A stretch of 64,000 nucleotides of DNA from contig DS999405.1 of the NCBI GenBank assembly GCA_000158155.1, positions 1,787,738-1,851,737 of the forward strand, read 5' to 3'. The stretch is from a gamma proteobacterium NOR5-3 (GTDB lineage: Bacteria; Pseudomonadota; Gammaproteobacteria; Pseudomonadales; Halieaceae). The notes beneath the pieces are model-generated. The model did not search any database. It had not been told where the DNA came from and worked only from the letters and a program-made list of their open reading frames with translations. Numbering within the stretch: position 1 is the stretch's first letter; each line of letters opens with the position of its first letter. The position numbers and the translations under genes are program-made. This document shows positions 43,136 to 52,524 of this stretch, piece by piece.

Positions 43136-44305
43136 ATGGACAGCATCAAAAATTCGACAGCACCAAGCTCGGCAAAATTCCGACAAACAGACCCTCCCGC
43201 GATGAGTGTACGAGCCGCAACAGACAGCGACGCAGTTCGCTGGGATGCTTACGTAAATGCGCATTCTCAAGGCACACCCTATCACCTGTGGTCGTACAAG
43301 CAGGCCTTAGAAGGAAGTTATAGACTGCGTACCGTCTATTGTGTCGCGGAGGACGACAAGCAGAATCTGGTCGGTGTGCTTCCCTGCGCCCAGCTGCCTC
43401 ACCCGCTGGGCCGAGGGTCATTGTGCGCATTGCCCTATTGTGACCGCGGCGATGCCTTGTCAAACGATCCGTTAATAGGCGAGACCCTCTTAACGCATGT
43501 ACTCGAGACTGCAACCCGGCCCATGGAAGTCAGAGCGTCGGACACGGCTGCGGTCCCAGACGTGACACTACGACCAGGCCAAAAAGCACGCCTACTCCTC
43601 GAGCTACCCTCCACTCCAGAGGAATTGCTCGCAGGATTTAAAAGTAAGCATCGTAGCCAAATCAATAAAGCCAAAAAAAATGGCCTCACAACACACATCG
43701 GCAACAACGAGCAGTTACTCGACGATTTTTACGCAGTTTTTACGCGAAACATGCGAGATTTAGGCTCCCCCACACACAGTAGAGCCTGGTTTGACGCCAT
43801 CGCACATAACTATGGTGAGCAGTGTGTGGTGGGAGTGGTAAAGCTGAACGACATGCCCGTCGGCGCAGGCATCGTGTTGATGGCGGGTAAACGCGCCAGC
43901 ATACCCTGGGCATCTACTCTGCGTGATTACAATCGCCTGGCACCCAATATGTTGCTGTACTGGTCGCTACTGGAGCAGGTTATTACTCAAGGAGTCACCC
44001 TGTTTGATTTTGGTCGCTCCAGCGTTGGTGAGGGAACCTTTAGATTTAAAACCCAATGGGGCGCGAAACCCGAATTGCTCAATTGGAAGACGGTGCAACC
44101 GCGCCAGCAAGCCAGGGCCACAAAAGCCCCGGAGCAAAGCGCATTACCTGACTCACGGGTCACGATCACGGACACCAATACGGAGACCGCTGCTGCGGTT
44201 GCCAAGAGTAGTATGCGAACCACGGCGGAGTCCTGCTGGCGACATTTACCGCTTGCGGTCACGGTGCACCTTGGCAGCCGTATCCGACCCTGGATCAGTT
44301 TGTAA
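43136..44305 (+). CDS. FemAB-family XrtA/PEP-CTERM system-associated protein
   Basis: This 389-residue GNAT-fold protein is of the FemAB-related type typical of XrtA loci. It has GTPYHLWSYKQALE near residue 45, KSKHRSQINKAKKNGL near residue 170, and FDFGRSSVGEGTFRFKTQWG near residue 290. The last 80 residues are variable and probably mostly disordered. It could transfer an amino acid or acyl group to the glycan. The start at 43136 has GAAG eight bases upstream; GTG at 43130 and ATG at 43202 are alternatives. It lies 18 bases before the amidotransferase gene. Confidence 0.88.
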   Translation: MDSIKNSTAPSSAKFRQTDPPAMSVRAATDSDAVRWDAYVNAHSQGTPYHLWSYKQALEGSYRLRTVYCVAEDDKQNLVGVLPCAQLPHPLGRGSLCALPYCDRGDALSNDPLIGETLLTHVLETATRPMEVRASDTAAVPDVTLRPGQKARLLLELPSTPEELLAGFKSKHRSQINKAKKNGLTTHIGNNEQLLDDFYAVFTRNMRDLGSPTHSRAWFDAIAHNYGEQCVVGVVKLNDMPVGAGIVLMAGKRASIPWASTLRDYNRLAPNMLLYWSLLEQVITQGVTLFDFGRSSVGEGTFRFKTQWGAKPELLNWKTVQPRQQARATKAPEQSALPDSRVTITDTNTETAAAVAKSSMRTTAESCWRHLPLAVTVHLGSRIRPWISL

Positions 44306-44323
44306 ACCTGTGAGTATTCGTCC

Positions 44324-46219
44324 ATGTGCGGCATAAGCGGATTTACCCGTTTCCACTCTACCGTTGGAGACGAGTCAACACTCCTTGCAATGGGAGAAGC
44401 GATTCGTCACCGCGGACCTGATGCACACGGCTCGTATTTAACGGACTCAGTCGGCTTACATCACCGGCGCCTGTCCATCATCGACCTGAGTGATGCGGGC
44501 ACGCAGCCCATGCACTCGGCGTGCGGTCGCTACACGCTTGTATTTAATGGCGAAATTTACAATTTTCTTGAGCTTCGTGAAGAGCTACAAAACGACGGAT
44601 ATACGTTTGCCACAAAAACCGACACCGAAGTGATTCTGGCCCTTTACTCGCGGCACGGCCGGCAGTGTCTCGACTCTTTGAACGGTATGTTTGCCTTTGC
44701 GCTTTGGGACAATCAGGCAAAAAGCCTTTTTCTTGCCCGTGATCGGGTCGGCAAAAAACCGCTCTATTACACGATGATTGATGGCGATATTGCCTTCGCG
44801 TCAGAGCTAAAAGCACTCCTGAAGGCGCAACTCGTCGAGCGAAAAATCAGGCTCGATGCATTGCACGACTTCTTTGCTTACCAATACGTGCCCGACCCCA
44901 AAACCATCTTTGAGGATGTATTTAAGCTTGAGCCGGGGCATTGGATGGCCGTCAATCAAAGCGGCGCCGAGTCCGGACAGTACTGGGACGTTAGCTTTCA
45001 GCAAGGCGAGAACACTGACGAGAACTCTGCCGCAGCGGCGCTGCGGGAGCATATTAATGCAGCCACACGCCGTCGAATGATCGCCGATGTGCCATTGGGG
45101 GCCTTTTTGTCCGGGGGCGTCGACTCCAGTGGCATCGTGGCTACTATGGCCAAAAACAGCGACCGACCCGTTACAACCTGCGCCATCGGTTTTAACGAAA
45201 AACGCTTTAACGAGACAGAGTTCGCTGAGGCAGTTGCCCGGCAATATCAAACAGATCATCACGAGTTTGTGGTGCACGAGCAGGTCAACGATCATCTAAA
45301 GACCATCGCGGCGTATTTTGACGAGCCCTTTGCTGATCCATCTTTAGTGCCCACCTACTTTGTATCCAAGCTTGCTCGACAACAAGTTACTGTGGCATTG
45401 GCCGGTGATGGCGGTGATGAAGTGTTTGCGGGCTACGAGAAGTACGCGATGGATGCGCTGGAGAATCGCTGGCGTGAGCGTACGCCCAATATTCTGCGCA
45501 CCTGGTTTTTTCCTAAACTTATAGTTCCGTTATCCCACAGCTCATTGCGCCCCCTACGCCGCATCGCAACTCTTTTGAAGGCGCTATCGGTTGACCCCGC
45601 CATGGCGTTTTACCTGTCCAATGCCCAGATTACTGACTCGCAATGGGGTCGTCTGGCGAGCGCCAGCACGCAGCAACAACTGGGGGGCTACCATCCGAGC
45701 CAGCAAACCGTTGATCGCTACCAGCAAAGTGATGGCGCTGACCACTTGGCGCGCATTCTCTACACCGACATAAAGACCTATTTACCCGGTGATATTTTGG
45801 TGAAGGTTGATCGTATGAGCATGGCGCACTCGCTGGAGGTACGCGCGCCGTTGCTCGATTATCAACTTGTGGAGTTTGCCTGCTCCTTGCCCTCAACCCT
45901 CAAGCTTCGCAATGGCGAGAAAAAACACCTGCTTAAAAAGTGCTTCAAGTCAGATTTGCCAGACGACATTTTATACCGCAAAAAGATGGGCTTCTCACCG
46001 CCGCTAGCGCAGTGGTTCAGAAACGAGCTGCGCAGCCTCACCGAGACAACTGTATTGGGCGCTCAGGCAGGTGTAGCAGAGTATTTTTCGTTGCCAGGCA
46101 TTAAACAGCTATGGAGCGAACATCAGGCCGAGACGCACGACCATGGTGCCGTTCTATGGAGCCTGCTGATGTTTCAGCTTTGGTGGCTAGAATACATGGA
46201 CAACGACCAGGCGGCGTAG
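44324..46219 (+). CDS. asparagine-synthase-like XrtA system amidotransferase
   Basis: The 631-residue protein begins MCGISGF, giving Cys2 as the glutaminase nucleophile after Met removal. RHRGPD near residue 29 and FNGEIYN near residue 75 belong to the same Ntn-type domain. The ATP pyrophosphatase loop SGGVDSS is at residues 263-269. It matches the amidotransferase that accompanies exosortase A and probably converts a carboxyl group of a sugar or amino-acid unit of the polymer to an amide. It could instead make free asparagine, but the locus favours a glycan role. Confidence 0.9.
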   Translation: MCGISGFTRFHSTVGDESTLLAMGEAIRHRGPDAHGSYLTDSVGLHHRRLSIIDLSDAGTQPMHSACGRYTLVFNGEIYNFLELREELQNDGYTFATKTDTEVILALYSRHGRQCLDSLNGMFAFALWDNQAKSLFLARDRVGKKPLYYTMIDGDIAFASELKALLKAQLVERKIRLDALHDFFAYQYVPDPKTIFEDVFKLEPGHWMAVNQSGAESGQYWDVSFQQGENTDENSAAAALREHINAATRRRMIADVPLGAFLSGGVDSSGIVATMAKNSDRPVTTCAIGFNEKRFNETEFAEAVARQYQTDHHEFVVHEQVNDHLKTIAAYFDEPFADPSLVPTYFVSKLARQQVTVALAGDGGDEVFAGYEKYAMDALENRWRERTPNILRTWFFPKLIVPLSHSSLRPLRRIATLLKALSVDPAMAFYLSNAQITDSQWGRLASASTQQQLGGYHPSQQTVDRYQQSDGADHLARILYTDIKTYLPGDILVKVDRMSMAHSLEVRAPLLDYQLVEFACSLPSTLKLRNGEKKHLLKKCFKSDLPDDILYRKKMGFSPPLAQWFRNELRSLTETTVLGAQAGVAEYFSLPGIKQLWSEHQAETHDHGAVLWSLLMFQLWWLEYMDNDQAA

Positions 46220-46248
46220 GCAGCAGTCGTTGCACAGGCCATTGCAAA

Positions 46249-46264
46249 TGGCAGACAACGTGCG
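46249..46264 (+). promoter_or_regulatory. weak sigma-54-like match
   Basis: The bases TGGCAGACAACGTGCG have GG-N10-GC spacing and fit 8 of 12 consensus positions. They lie in the 187-base gap ahead of the deacetylase-glycosyltransferase gene. This is weaker than the four PEP-CTERM sites and may be chance. Confidence 0.25.
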
Positions 46265-46406
46265 AGCATCGCGGGCCGCCAATCAAACTGAGACTTTGTG
46301 CAAGGAAAACAGCCTATCTACTGCCTTCCATGCCGCTTAAGCGTTAAGGTTAGTGTTTAGTCAGTCCACAGCACGACCCGAGAAGCACCATAAGTCCGAG
46401 ACATGC

Positions 46407-48587
46407 ATGTCAAAACCTGATGTCATTTTTGTTCTGAGCGTAGACACCGAGGAAGAGTGGCCCTGGGATAGCGCGTTTCCGTCTACCGACTGCGCCGTGA
46501 GCAACACGCGAAAACTGCCCGCCTTTCAAGAACTTTGCCAGAGAATTGGCATCCGCCCCACCTACTTTGTGGACTATGCGGTAGCGCAGGATGACGAGGG
46601 CAGCGCAATATTAAAAAATATCGCCCAAGGTGGTACCGCCGAAGTCGGCGCCCATCTACACCCCTGGTGTAACCCCCCGTTTTACGGAAAAACGGGCGAG
46701 GCGGAGTCCCACATCGTCAACCTGCCCAAAGAGCAGGTTGCGAGCAAGCTGGATGCATTGCACGAACTACTGCAAGATCGACTGGGAGTGCGGCCGCGCT
46801 CTTTTCGTAGCGGACGCTGGGGCATTAACTCAGAAACGCTGCAACTGTTGATTGATCGCGGTTATACAGTCGACTCTAGTGTGTACCCTTTTTACGAGAA
46901 CGACTATTTTAGCTGCGAGGGCTCACCACTAACGCCCTACTATCCAGATCTGGACAAGGTGCTAACGGCAGGAGACCAGCGCAAGCTGATGGAGTTACCC
47001 GTCAGCGCTGGGTTTAACCGCGGGAACTTTGACAGAGCCCAGCGCATCCACAAAGCCCTGTCGTCAGCACCCGCGTCCTGGTTACGCGCAGTGGGTTTAC
47101 TTTGGCACACACGACTGCTGCGAAAGCTCTATCTGAGCCCTGAACTTACAGAAGCCAATGACATGAACAGTCTGGTGGACCAATGCCTGAACAATGGTCA
47201 ACCCGTTATCCATATGTTTTTGCACAGCTCCAGTCTGGTGGACCACGTTACCGGCCTAATGGACACCGACAATGCCTATGACGTTATCACTGATCGAATA
47301 GCCCAAACACTCAAGCATCTCTCGCAGCGCGCCAAAGTAACGTTTTGCACGGCGTCTGAGGCTGCCGAACTCCTCAAAGAGTCATCGCCCACTCACGTGA
47401 CGCTCGGAACAAAACGTGAGGTGGACATAGTTTTCTCTGAGGTGTTCCCGCCCATGCATGGCGGCAGTGGTCGCTGGCTTTGGGAGGTATATTCCCGGCT
47501 CGATACCCAACGCTACCACTGTGTCGCCGGGCAAGCTCCCGGGGCGGGCGACTTTGACAAAAATGCGCCGCTTACGATCCATCGCCTCGACTTTGCCTAC
47601 AGAGATTGGTCTGACTGGTCTATATTTACGATGCGGGGAATGCGTTTTTATTTAGGCTTGCTGCGTCAATTTATGCGCATCACCCGTGATTACGATGTGG
47701 CCGCTGTACACTGTGGCCGCTGTATTCCCGAGGGCGTGATCGCCTTAATACTCTACAAATTAAAGAAGACCCCCTACTACTGCTACATACACGGCGAAGA
47801 TATAGAAAACTCTGCCACCAGTCGCAGTTTGTCGTGGATGCTACGTCCCGTTTTAGCAAATGCCGCTCTTCTCATATGCAACAGCGAAAACTCACGCCGG
47901 CTGTTACTTAAACACTGGAAAGTTTTACCCGAGCGAGCCACGGTCGTTAACCCAGGAACCGACACCTCGTTATTCAAACCAGCACCGCGCAGCGAACAAC
48001 AAAGGGAGAGACTGGGCTGGGGCGAGCAGTTTGTAATCTTGACGGTATCGCGACTGGAGGAGCGCAAAGGACATGATCGCATGATTCAGGCAATGCCTGC
48101 GATACTCGCAGAGCATCCGAATACCCTGTACGCCATAGTCGGCAGTGGCCCGCAAGAACAAATGCTCACCGAGCTAGCCGCCGATTTAGGGGTCAGCGAT
48201 AACGTCCTATTTATGCCAAACCTCTCAGATGCCGAAATGATTGTCTGCTACCAGCAAGCGGACCTCTTTATCCTTCCTAATCGGGATATAGGCCGAAACA
48301 TCGAAGGTTTTGGTATCGTCATGCTGGAAGCGCAGGCGGCAGGCTTACCAGTAATCGGCGGACTATCTGGCGGCACACCAGAGACCCTCATTAATGACAT
48401 CACAGGGTTTAGCGTCGATTGCTCGGACCCAAGTCTCATAGCCGAAAAGGTTACTCGTTTAATATCAGATAACACCCTTCGCGATACTATGCGCACTGCT
48501 GCCATCGCGCATGCTCGCGGTTACGACTGGCATGTTAAGTCAACAGACATTGCTGGAGCGCTGTCCCAGATGAGCACACCCACGTGA
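46407..48587 (+). CDS. polysaccharide deacetylase-glycosyltransferase 4 fusion
   Basis: The product has 726 residues from the ATG at 46407, which begins MSKPDVIFVLSVDTEEEW; an upstream GTG at 46353 has poor spacing. Residues 1-300 form a NodB-like domain (SVDTEEEWPW, IGIRPTYFVDY, GAHLHPWCNPPF, RSFRSGRWG). Residues from about 335 to 726 form a GT4 domain (EVFPPMHGGSGRW, VSRLEERKGHDRM, EGFGIVMLEAQAAGLPV as EX7E). One polypeptide may both add and deacetylate sugars. It follows a gap in the operon and overlaps the ligase gene by four bases (GTGA). Confidence 0.87.
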   Translation: MSKPDVIFVLSVDTEEEWPWDSAFPSTDCAVSNTRKLPAFQELCQRIGIRPTYFVDYAVAQDDEGSAILKNIAQGGTAEVGAHLHPWCNPPFYGKTGEAESHIVNLPKEQVASKLDALHELLQDRLGVRPRSFRSGRWGINSETLQLLIDRGYTVDSSVYPFYENDYFSCEGSPLTPYYPDLDKVLTAGDQRKLMELPVSAGFNRGNFDRAQRIHKALSSAPASWLRAVGLLWHTRLLRKLYLSPELTEANDMNSLVDQCLNNGQPVIHMFLHSSSLVDHVTGLMDTDNAYDVITDRIAQTLKHLSQRAKVTFCTASEAAELLKESSPTHVTLGTKREVDIVFSEVFPPMHGGSGRWLWEVYSRLDTQRYHCVAGQAPGAGDFDKNAPLTIHRLDFAYRDWSDWSIFTMRGMRFYLGLLRQFMRITRDYDVAAVHCGRCIPEGVIALILYKLKKTPYYCYIHGEDIENSATSRSLSWMLRPVLANAALLICNSENSRRLLLKHWKVLPERATVVNPGTDTSLFKPAPRSEQQRERLGWGEQFVILTVSRLEERKGHDRMIQAMPAILAEHPNTLYAIVGSGPQEQMLTELAADLGVSDNVLFMPNLSDAEMIVCYQQADLFILPNRDIGRNIEGFGIVMLEAQAAGLPVIGGLSGGTPETLINDITGFSVDCSDPSLIAEKVTRLISDNTLRDTMRTAAIAHARGYDWHVKSTDIAGALSQMSTPT

Positions 48588-49885
48588 TATCAGCGCTGCT
48601 TTACATTATTCCCTTTTTGACCGGACTGCTAATGTCTCTTAGGCACGGGCCAGTGCTGATCTTCATGGTTTATCAGCTGGATTACTTTTTGAATCCGCAA
48701 AACAAGTGGTGGGGGCAATACCTCCCTTTTGAGAGTGCTCAATTTTATTTAGTACTGACGATGATCATCGTTTTTTTGTTCAGCATAAAAAAATACTCTA
48801 GAAACACTGTGTTCGCCCATTCCCAATTTTTACTGATTTTTCTCAGCATATGCATGTTTGCTCTCGCCACATTTAATGCACCCCTACAGCAATACCATCT
48901 GGATTCTCTTGATGCATTTGCAACTATCGGCGTAGTTGTTTTCTTACTCGTCAAGTTTTGCAGTGAAGGGAAGCACATTCACTGGGTCGTGGACGCTTAC
49001 CTGTTCAGCTCCTTTATGCTTTCTTTTTATATATTTGGGTGGGGGCGAAACTCGAATGGTCGAGTTGAAGGAGTTGGGATGGTTGACGCACCAGACGCAA
49101 ACGGAGTGGCAGCAGCCCTTGCACCCACAATAGTGATATTTATCGCACACGCACTGAGTGACAAACGATGGTTATTTAAATTTGCTTACGCAGTCGGCCT
49201 TGTATTTTCACTCAACGCAATGATCCTGATAAACAGTCGTGGTGGATTTTTAGGTGTGGCAGTAGGCACAGCCTACTTCTTCGGTATTTTGCTAACGAGC
49301 GCCAAACTCCCGACCCGGCAGAAAGCGGTAATAATTCTTGCGTCAATTTTGCTGGCCGGGGGCTTTTTACGTTTAGCTGACACATCTTTCCTTAACCGGA
49401 TGATGTCGATTAAACAAGAGTCGGCACTTACAGAGTCACGTGAAACCGGTTCAACGCGTGTTTTTTTCTGGATGGCCGCCTGGGAGATGGCGAAGGATCA
49501 CCCGTTCGGAGCTGGTGCGGGCGGGTTCCAATATCACGGAGGAGATTACATACCCGACAATGTGTCGACTGGAGGGTCAAGAAGTCGCGCCGTGCATTCA
49601 ACTTGGTTTGAAGTTCTATCCGAATCGGGATATGCAGGCTTAATAATTTTCGTTTCAATGATTGTTGCTACGTTTAGAGCCTTTGAAGCGACAAGAAAAG
49701 CACTTTTGAAAAGGCAAGACCTGGCAAATTCTATATTTTTGCTCTCCCTGTCAAGTAGTTTTATATCGTTCGTGGTGGCGATGACATTCATCAATCGAAT
49801 GCGCGCCGAAGTGTTGTATTGGCTGATTGGACTTTCGATCTGTTGTGTCAACGTTTGGATGCTCGAAACAAAGAAAAAAACCTAA
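48584..49885 (+). CDS. O-antigen ligase/Wzy-like polymerase of the exosortase locus
   Basis: The 433-residue protein has about ten TM helices and a large periplasmic loop that includes FGAGAGGFQYHGGDY and AVHSTWFEVLSESGYAGL, typical of the Wzy_C/WaaL family. It resembles the 'putative O-glycosylation ligase' found with exosortase A. It should polymerise glycan units or attach glycan to protein or lipid in the periplasm. It starts with a GTG that overlaps the preceding stop. From here the sequence becomes visibly richer in A and T. Confidence 0.85.
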   Translation: MISALLYIIPFLTGLLMSLRHGPVLIFMVYQLDYFLNPQNKWWGQYLPFESAQFYLVLTMIIVFLFSIKKYSRNTVFAHSQFLLIFLSICMFALATFNAPLQQYHLDSLDAFATIGVVVFLLVKFCSEGKHIHWVVDAYLFSSFMLSFYIFGWGRNSNGRVEGVGMVDAPDANGVAAALAPTIVIFIAHALSDKRWLFKFAYAVGLVFSLNAMILINSRGGFLGVAVGTAYFFGILLTSAKLPTRQKAVIILASILLAGGFLRLADTSFLNRMMSIKQESALTESRETGSTRVFFWMAAWEMAKDHPFGAGAGGFQYHGGDYIPDNVSTGGSRSRAVHSTWFEVLSESGYAGLIIFVSMIVATFRAFEATRKALLKRQDLANSIFLLSLSSSFISFVVAMTFINRMRAEVLYWLIGLSICCVNVWMLETKKKT

Positions 49886-49934
49886 AACATCGCACGGTTT
49901 GAAAACCCAACCTAAACGTAAAAGCCTTGAACTT

Positions 49935-51032
49935 ATGTCAACAAATACACAAATCATGCAAAAAGACGCGGGTGCTCGTATCAATTGCCTTGATGGAGTT
50001 CGGGGCGCAGCCGCTATTTCGGTAGTGGCAGGGCACTTAACCGATGGATTTATCGCAGTCCCTGGGGTTTACCTCTTCTTTATTCTAAGCGCATTTTTAC
50101 TCTCTTCTTACTTTTTCAAACGCTCTATCACTGACACCACTTCAATTGGGTCACTTGTGTACTTTTTTCAGCGGCGGTTTTTTCGTATTTTTCCTCTATT
50201 TTTCGCAATAGTTTTATCTAGCGCTATTGTCACCAGCTTCCTAAGTACAAATTTAGGCGGCATTGGCATTCCAGCCACCGTAACCAAAGATCAACTTTTA
50301 GACGTACTTTTGCTGCAAAGTGGCCCCGAATTTTTGTGGACTATCCCAGTAGAAGTGAAGTTCTACCTCTTCTTACCTTTAATTGTCTTCGTAATGGCCA
50401 AGTTGAACGTTCTGAGTCGCTATTTGGGCGACTTTTCACTTCTCGTAGCAATACTTGTAGGCTTCCTTACGATTGAAAAAACGCAAAGTGGCGTAAGTTT
50501 GCTAAGTTTCTTACCTATATTTCTCTGCGGAATACTTTTACATCGAATACATCATTGGTATGCATGTTTATGTGAAAAGTATGCGCCGACTAGTACTCAA
50601 TTCAGACAGATACAATCCAGCTTTAAGGCTCTTGGCCTGGCTGCTCTTCTCTGCTGGGCATTCTCTATGCCTATAGTCCATGAAGCCGTACTACAGAGGA
50701 GCATCGAGCGCGATGTTATTGCAAAAAGCCACGCTGCCTACTCAGTGCTGTTCATGCTTTTAATTAGCGGCGTAACTCTCGGTGGACAAGGGCTGATCAG
50801 GACGCTGTTTGAGACTAGGCTGGCAACGTGGTTAGGGAACATCTCTTTCTCTCTATACTTGGTTCACGTCGGCTTCATTCGAGGTTTCGACTTGGTACTA
50901 CCGAATCAACCGCACATAGCAGGGGTATTAGCAGTCGCTTGCTCATTGAGTGCCAGCACTTTGATCTATCGAAGATTCGAACACCCGATACTCATTCACA
51001 CCCAAGCTTGGCTCAAACCTCATCAAGCCTGA
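49935..51032 (+). CDS. acyltransferase family 3 membrane protein
   Basis: The product has 365 residues from the ATG at 49935, which begins MSTNTQIMQKDAG; the frame is open upstream inside the ligase gene. The catalytic region is LDGVRGAAAISVVAGHLTDG (His in TM1), followed by about ten TM helices. It transfers acyl groups, commonly acetyl, to glycans (OafA type) at the inner membrane. No SGNH domain is present, unlike the two acyltransferases at 57-61 kb. It lies 36 bases before the flippase gene. Confidence 0.85.
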   Translation: MSTNTQIMQKDAGARINCLDGVRGAAAISVVAGHLTDGFIAVPGVYLFFILSAFLLSSYFFKRSITDTTSIGSLVYFFQRRFFRIFPLFFAIVLSSAIVTSFLSTNLGGIGIPATVTKDQLLDVLLLQSGPEFLWTIPVEVKFYLFLPLIVFVMAKLNVLSRYLGDFSLLVAILVGFLTIEKTQSGVSLLSFLPIFLCGILLHRIHHWYACLCEKYAPTSTQFRQIQSSFKALGLAALLCWAFSMPIVHEAVLQRSIERDVIAKSHAAYSVLFMLLISGVTLGGQGLIRTLFETRLATWLGNISFSLYLVHVGFIRGFDLVLPNQPHIAGVLAVACSLSASTLIYRRFEHPILIHTQAWLKPHQA

Positions 51033-51068
51033 TAGACCTAAATTTGTAGTTACCTACCGGCAAACCTT

Positions 51069-52517
51069 ATGTCGAAAGTAAAAAAATCCTTTCTTTACGC
51101 GAGCATCTCGGGCCTTGGCGCAAAGACTATTGGATTTATCTCTGTTGTCCTTGTTTCAAGATTACTCACCCCAGCAGAACTCGGTGTTTTCGCCATAGCC
51201 ACGACATTTGTGGTGATCATATCGGAGTTCCGTCTATTTGGGACTACGATGTATTTAATACGCGAGGATAACCTCACTAGTGCAGATGTGGCCTCATGTA
51301 TTGGTGTAGCTTCGCTCATTTCGTGTCTGCTCGCTTTTTCAATGGTCGCTGCCGCACACCCTATTTCAGTTTTCTTCGGTTACGAAGAGTTAACTCCTGT
51401 AATTTCAGTCCTATCTCTAGGCTTTTTTGTAACGCCATTTACCAGTGCAACTACCGCACTGCTCGCCCGAGACCATAAACAAGACAAGATATTAATGGTC
51501 CGCCTCGCTGGTAGGCTTTCAGCACTGGCAACTGCGCTGGCACTAATCTATTCGGGGTATGGAATCATAAGCCTTGCGATTGCCGAAACCTTTTCGACTT
51601 TCGTTGAAGCGGCTGTGGCAAGATGCGTCAAGCCAAGGGAAATGTCATGGCGTGTTCAGTTGAATAACATCAAACCAATACTTTCATCGGGCGTTTACAC
51701 CACGTTAATAGGACTATCAAACCGCCTTGAAAGCTCCACCGCTGACTTGGTACTTGGCAAACTCAGGCCATCATCAGACGTTGCCTTAACATCACGCGCA
51801 ACTGGTCTTCATTTATTCATTCGCGACACCCTTGCTGCAGGAGTCACTAGTGTTGCTTTACCTTATTTTTCCGACACCGCCCGGAGTGCTGCGGTGGGAT
51901 CTTCGGACTTTAGGGTGGCTTACTTAAAAGCTACAAACTTAATCGTAGCTTGCCTGATACCACCAACAATAGTGGCATCATTCGCTGCTCTGCCACTCAT
52001 CCGCACACTGTTTGGAGAGCAGTGGGACCTGGCGGCCCCAGTTGCACAAATTTTGGGGGCTTGGATGGCCATAAAGTCTTTTATGTATATGGCCAGTCCA
52101 GCGCTAATAAGCCTAAAAAAGGAAAAACAGCTACTTAAGACCCGCTCAATCATCGTTGCAGCGCACGTCATGTTAGTGTGGCTTGCGGCATCTCATAGCT
52201 TGGCTTTGGTAGCATCGGCCTTCGTTGCTTCCGCTACCCTAGAGGTCATTTTTGTATCAGGCCTGCTCAAGAGGTATGCAGACTTACGGCTATTTGACGT
52301 GGTTTATCATTGCAAAACAGCTATTTTTATTTGCTCGATCACGCTGCTAACCTGCATAGTCATCAAGAGGTTCGAATCATATTTCACAGAGGAATGGTTG
52401 GCCATCGTCGCATACGCGTCGATCAATTGCGTTACTTGGCTGCTGAGCACTGCTTACGTTAGACATCCTATGCTCGATCTTTTGAAATCTCTCGTGGGAC
52501 AGCCAAAAGCTAGTTAG
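51069..52517 (+). CDS. Wzx-like polysaccharide flippase 1
   Basis: The 482-residue protein has about 12-14 TM helices and begins MSKVKKSFLYASISGLGAK. The motif SRLLTPAELGVFAIATTFV is typical of the polysaccharide-transport MATE-like family. It should flip a lipid-linked glycan across the inner membrane. It is the last gene of the long rightward run; the sulfotransferase gene converges on it with a seven-base gap. A second flippase is at 61149-62609. Confidence 0.88.
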   Translation: MSKVKKSFLYASISGLGAKTIGFISVVLVSRLLTPAELGVFAIATTFVVIISEFRLFGTTMYLIREDNLTSADVASCIGVASLISCLLAFSMVAAAHPISVFFGYEELTPVISVLSLGFFVTPFTSATTALLARDHKQDKILMVRLAGRLSALATALALIYSGYGIISLAIAETFSTFVEAAVARCVKPREMSWRVQLNNIKPILSSGVYTTLIGLSNRLESSTADLVLGKLRPSSDVALTSRATGLHLFIRDTLAAGVTSVALPYFSDTARSAAVGSSDFRVAYLKATNLIVACLIPPTIVASFAALPLIRTLFGEQWDLAAPVAQILGAWMAIKSFMYMASPALISLKKEKQLLKTRSIIVAAHVMLVWLAASHSLALVASAFVASATLEVIFVSGLLKRYADLRLFDVVYHCKTAIFICSITLLTCIVIKRFESYFTEEWLAIVAYASINCVTWLLSTAYVRHPMLDLLKSLVGQPKAS

Positions 52518-52524
52518 GCATACG

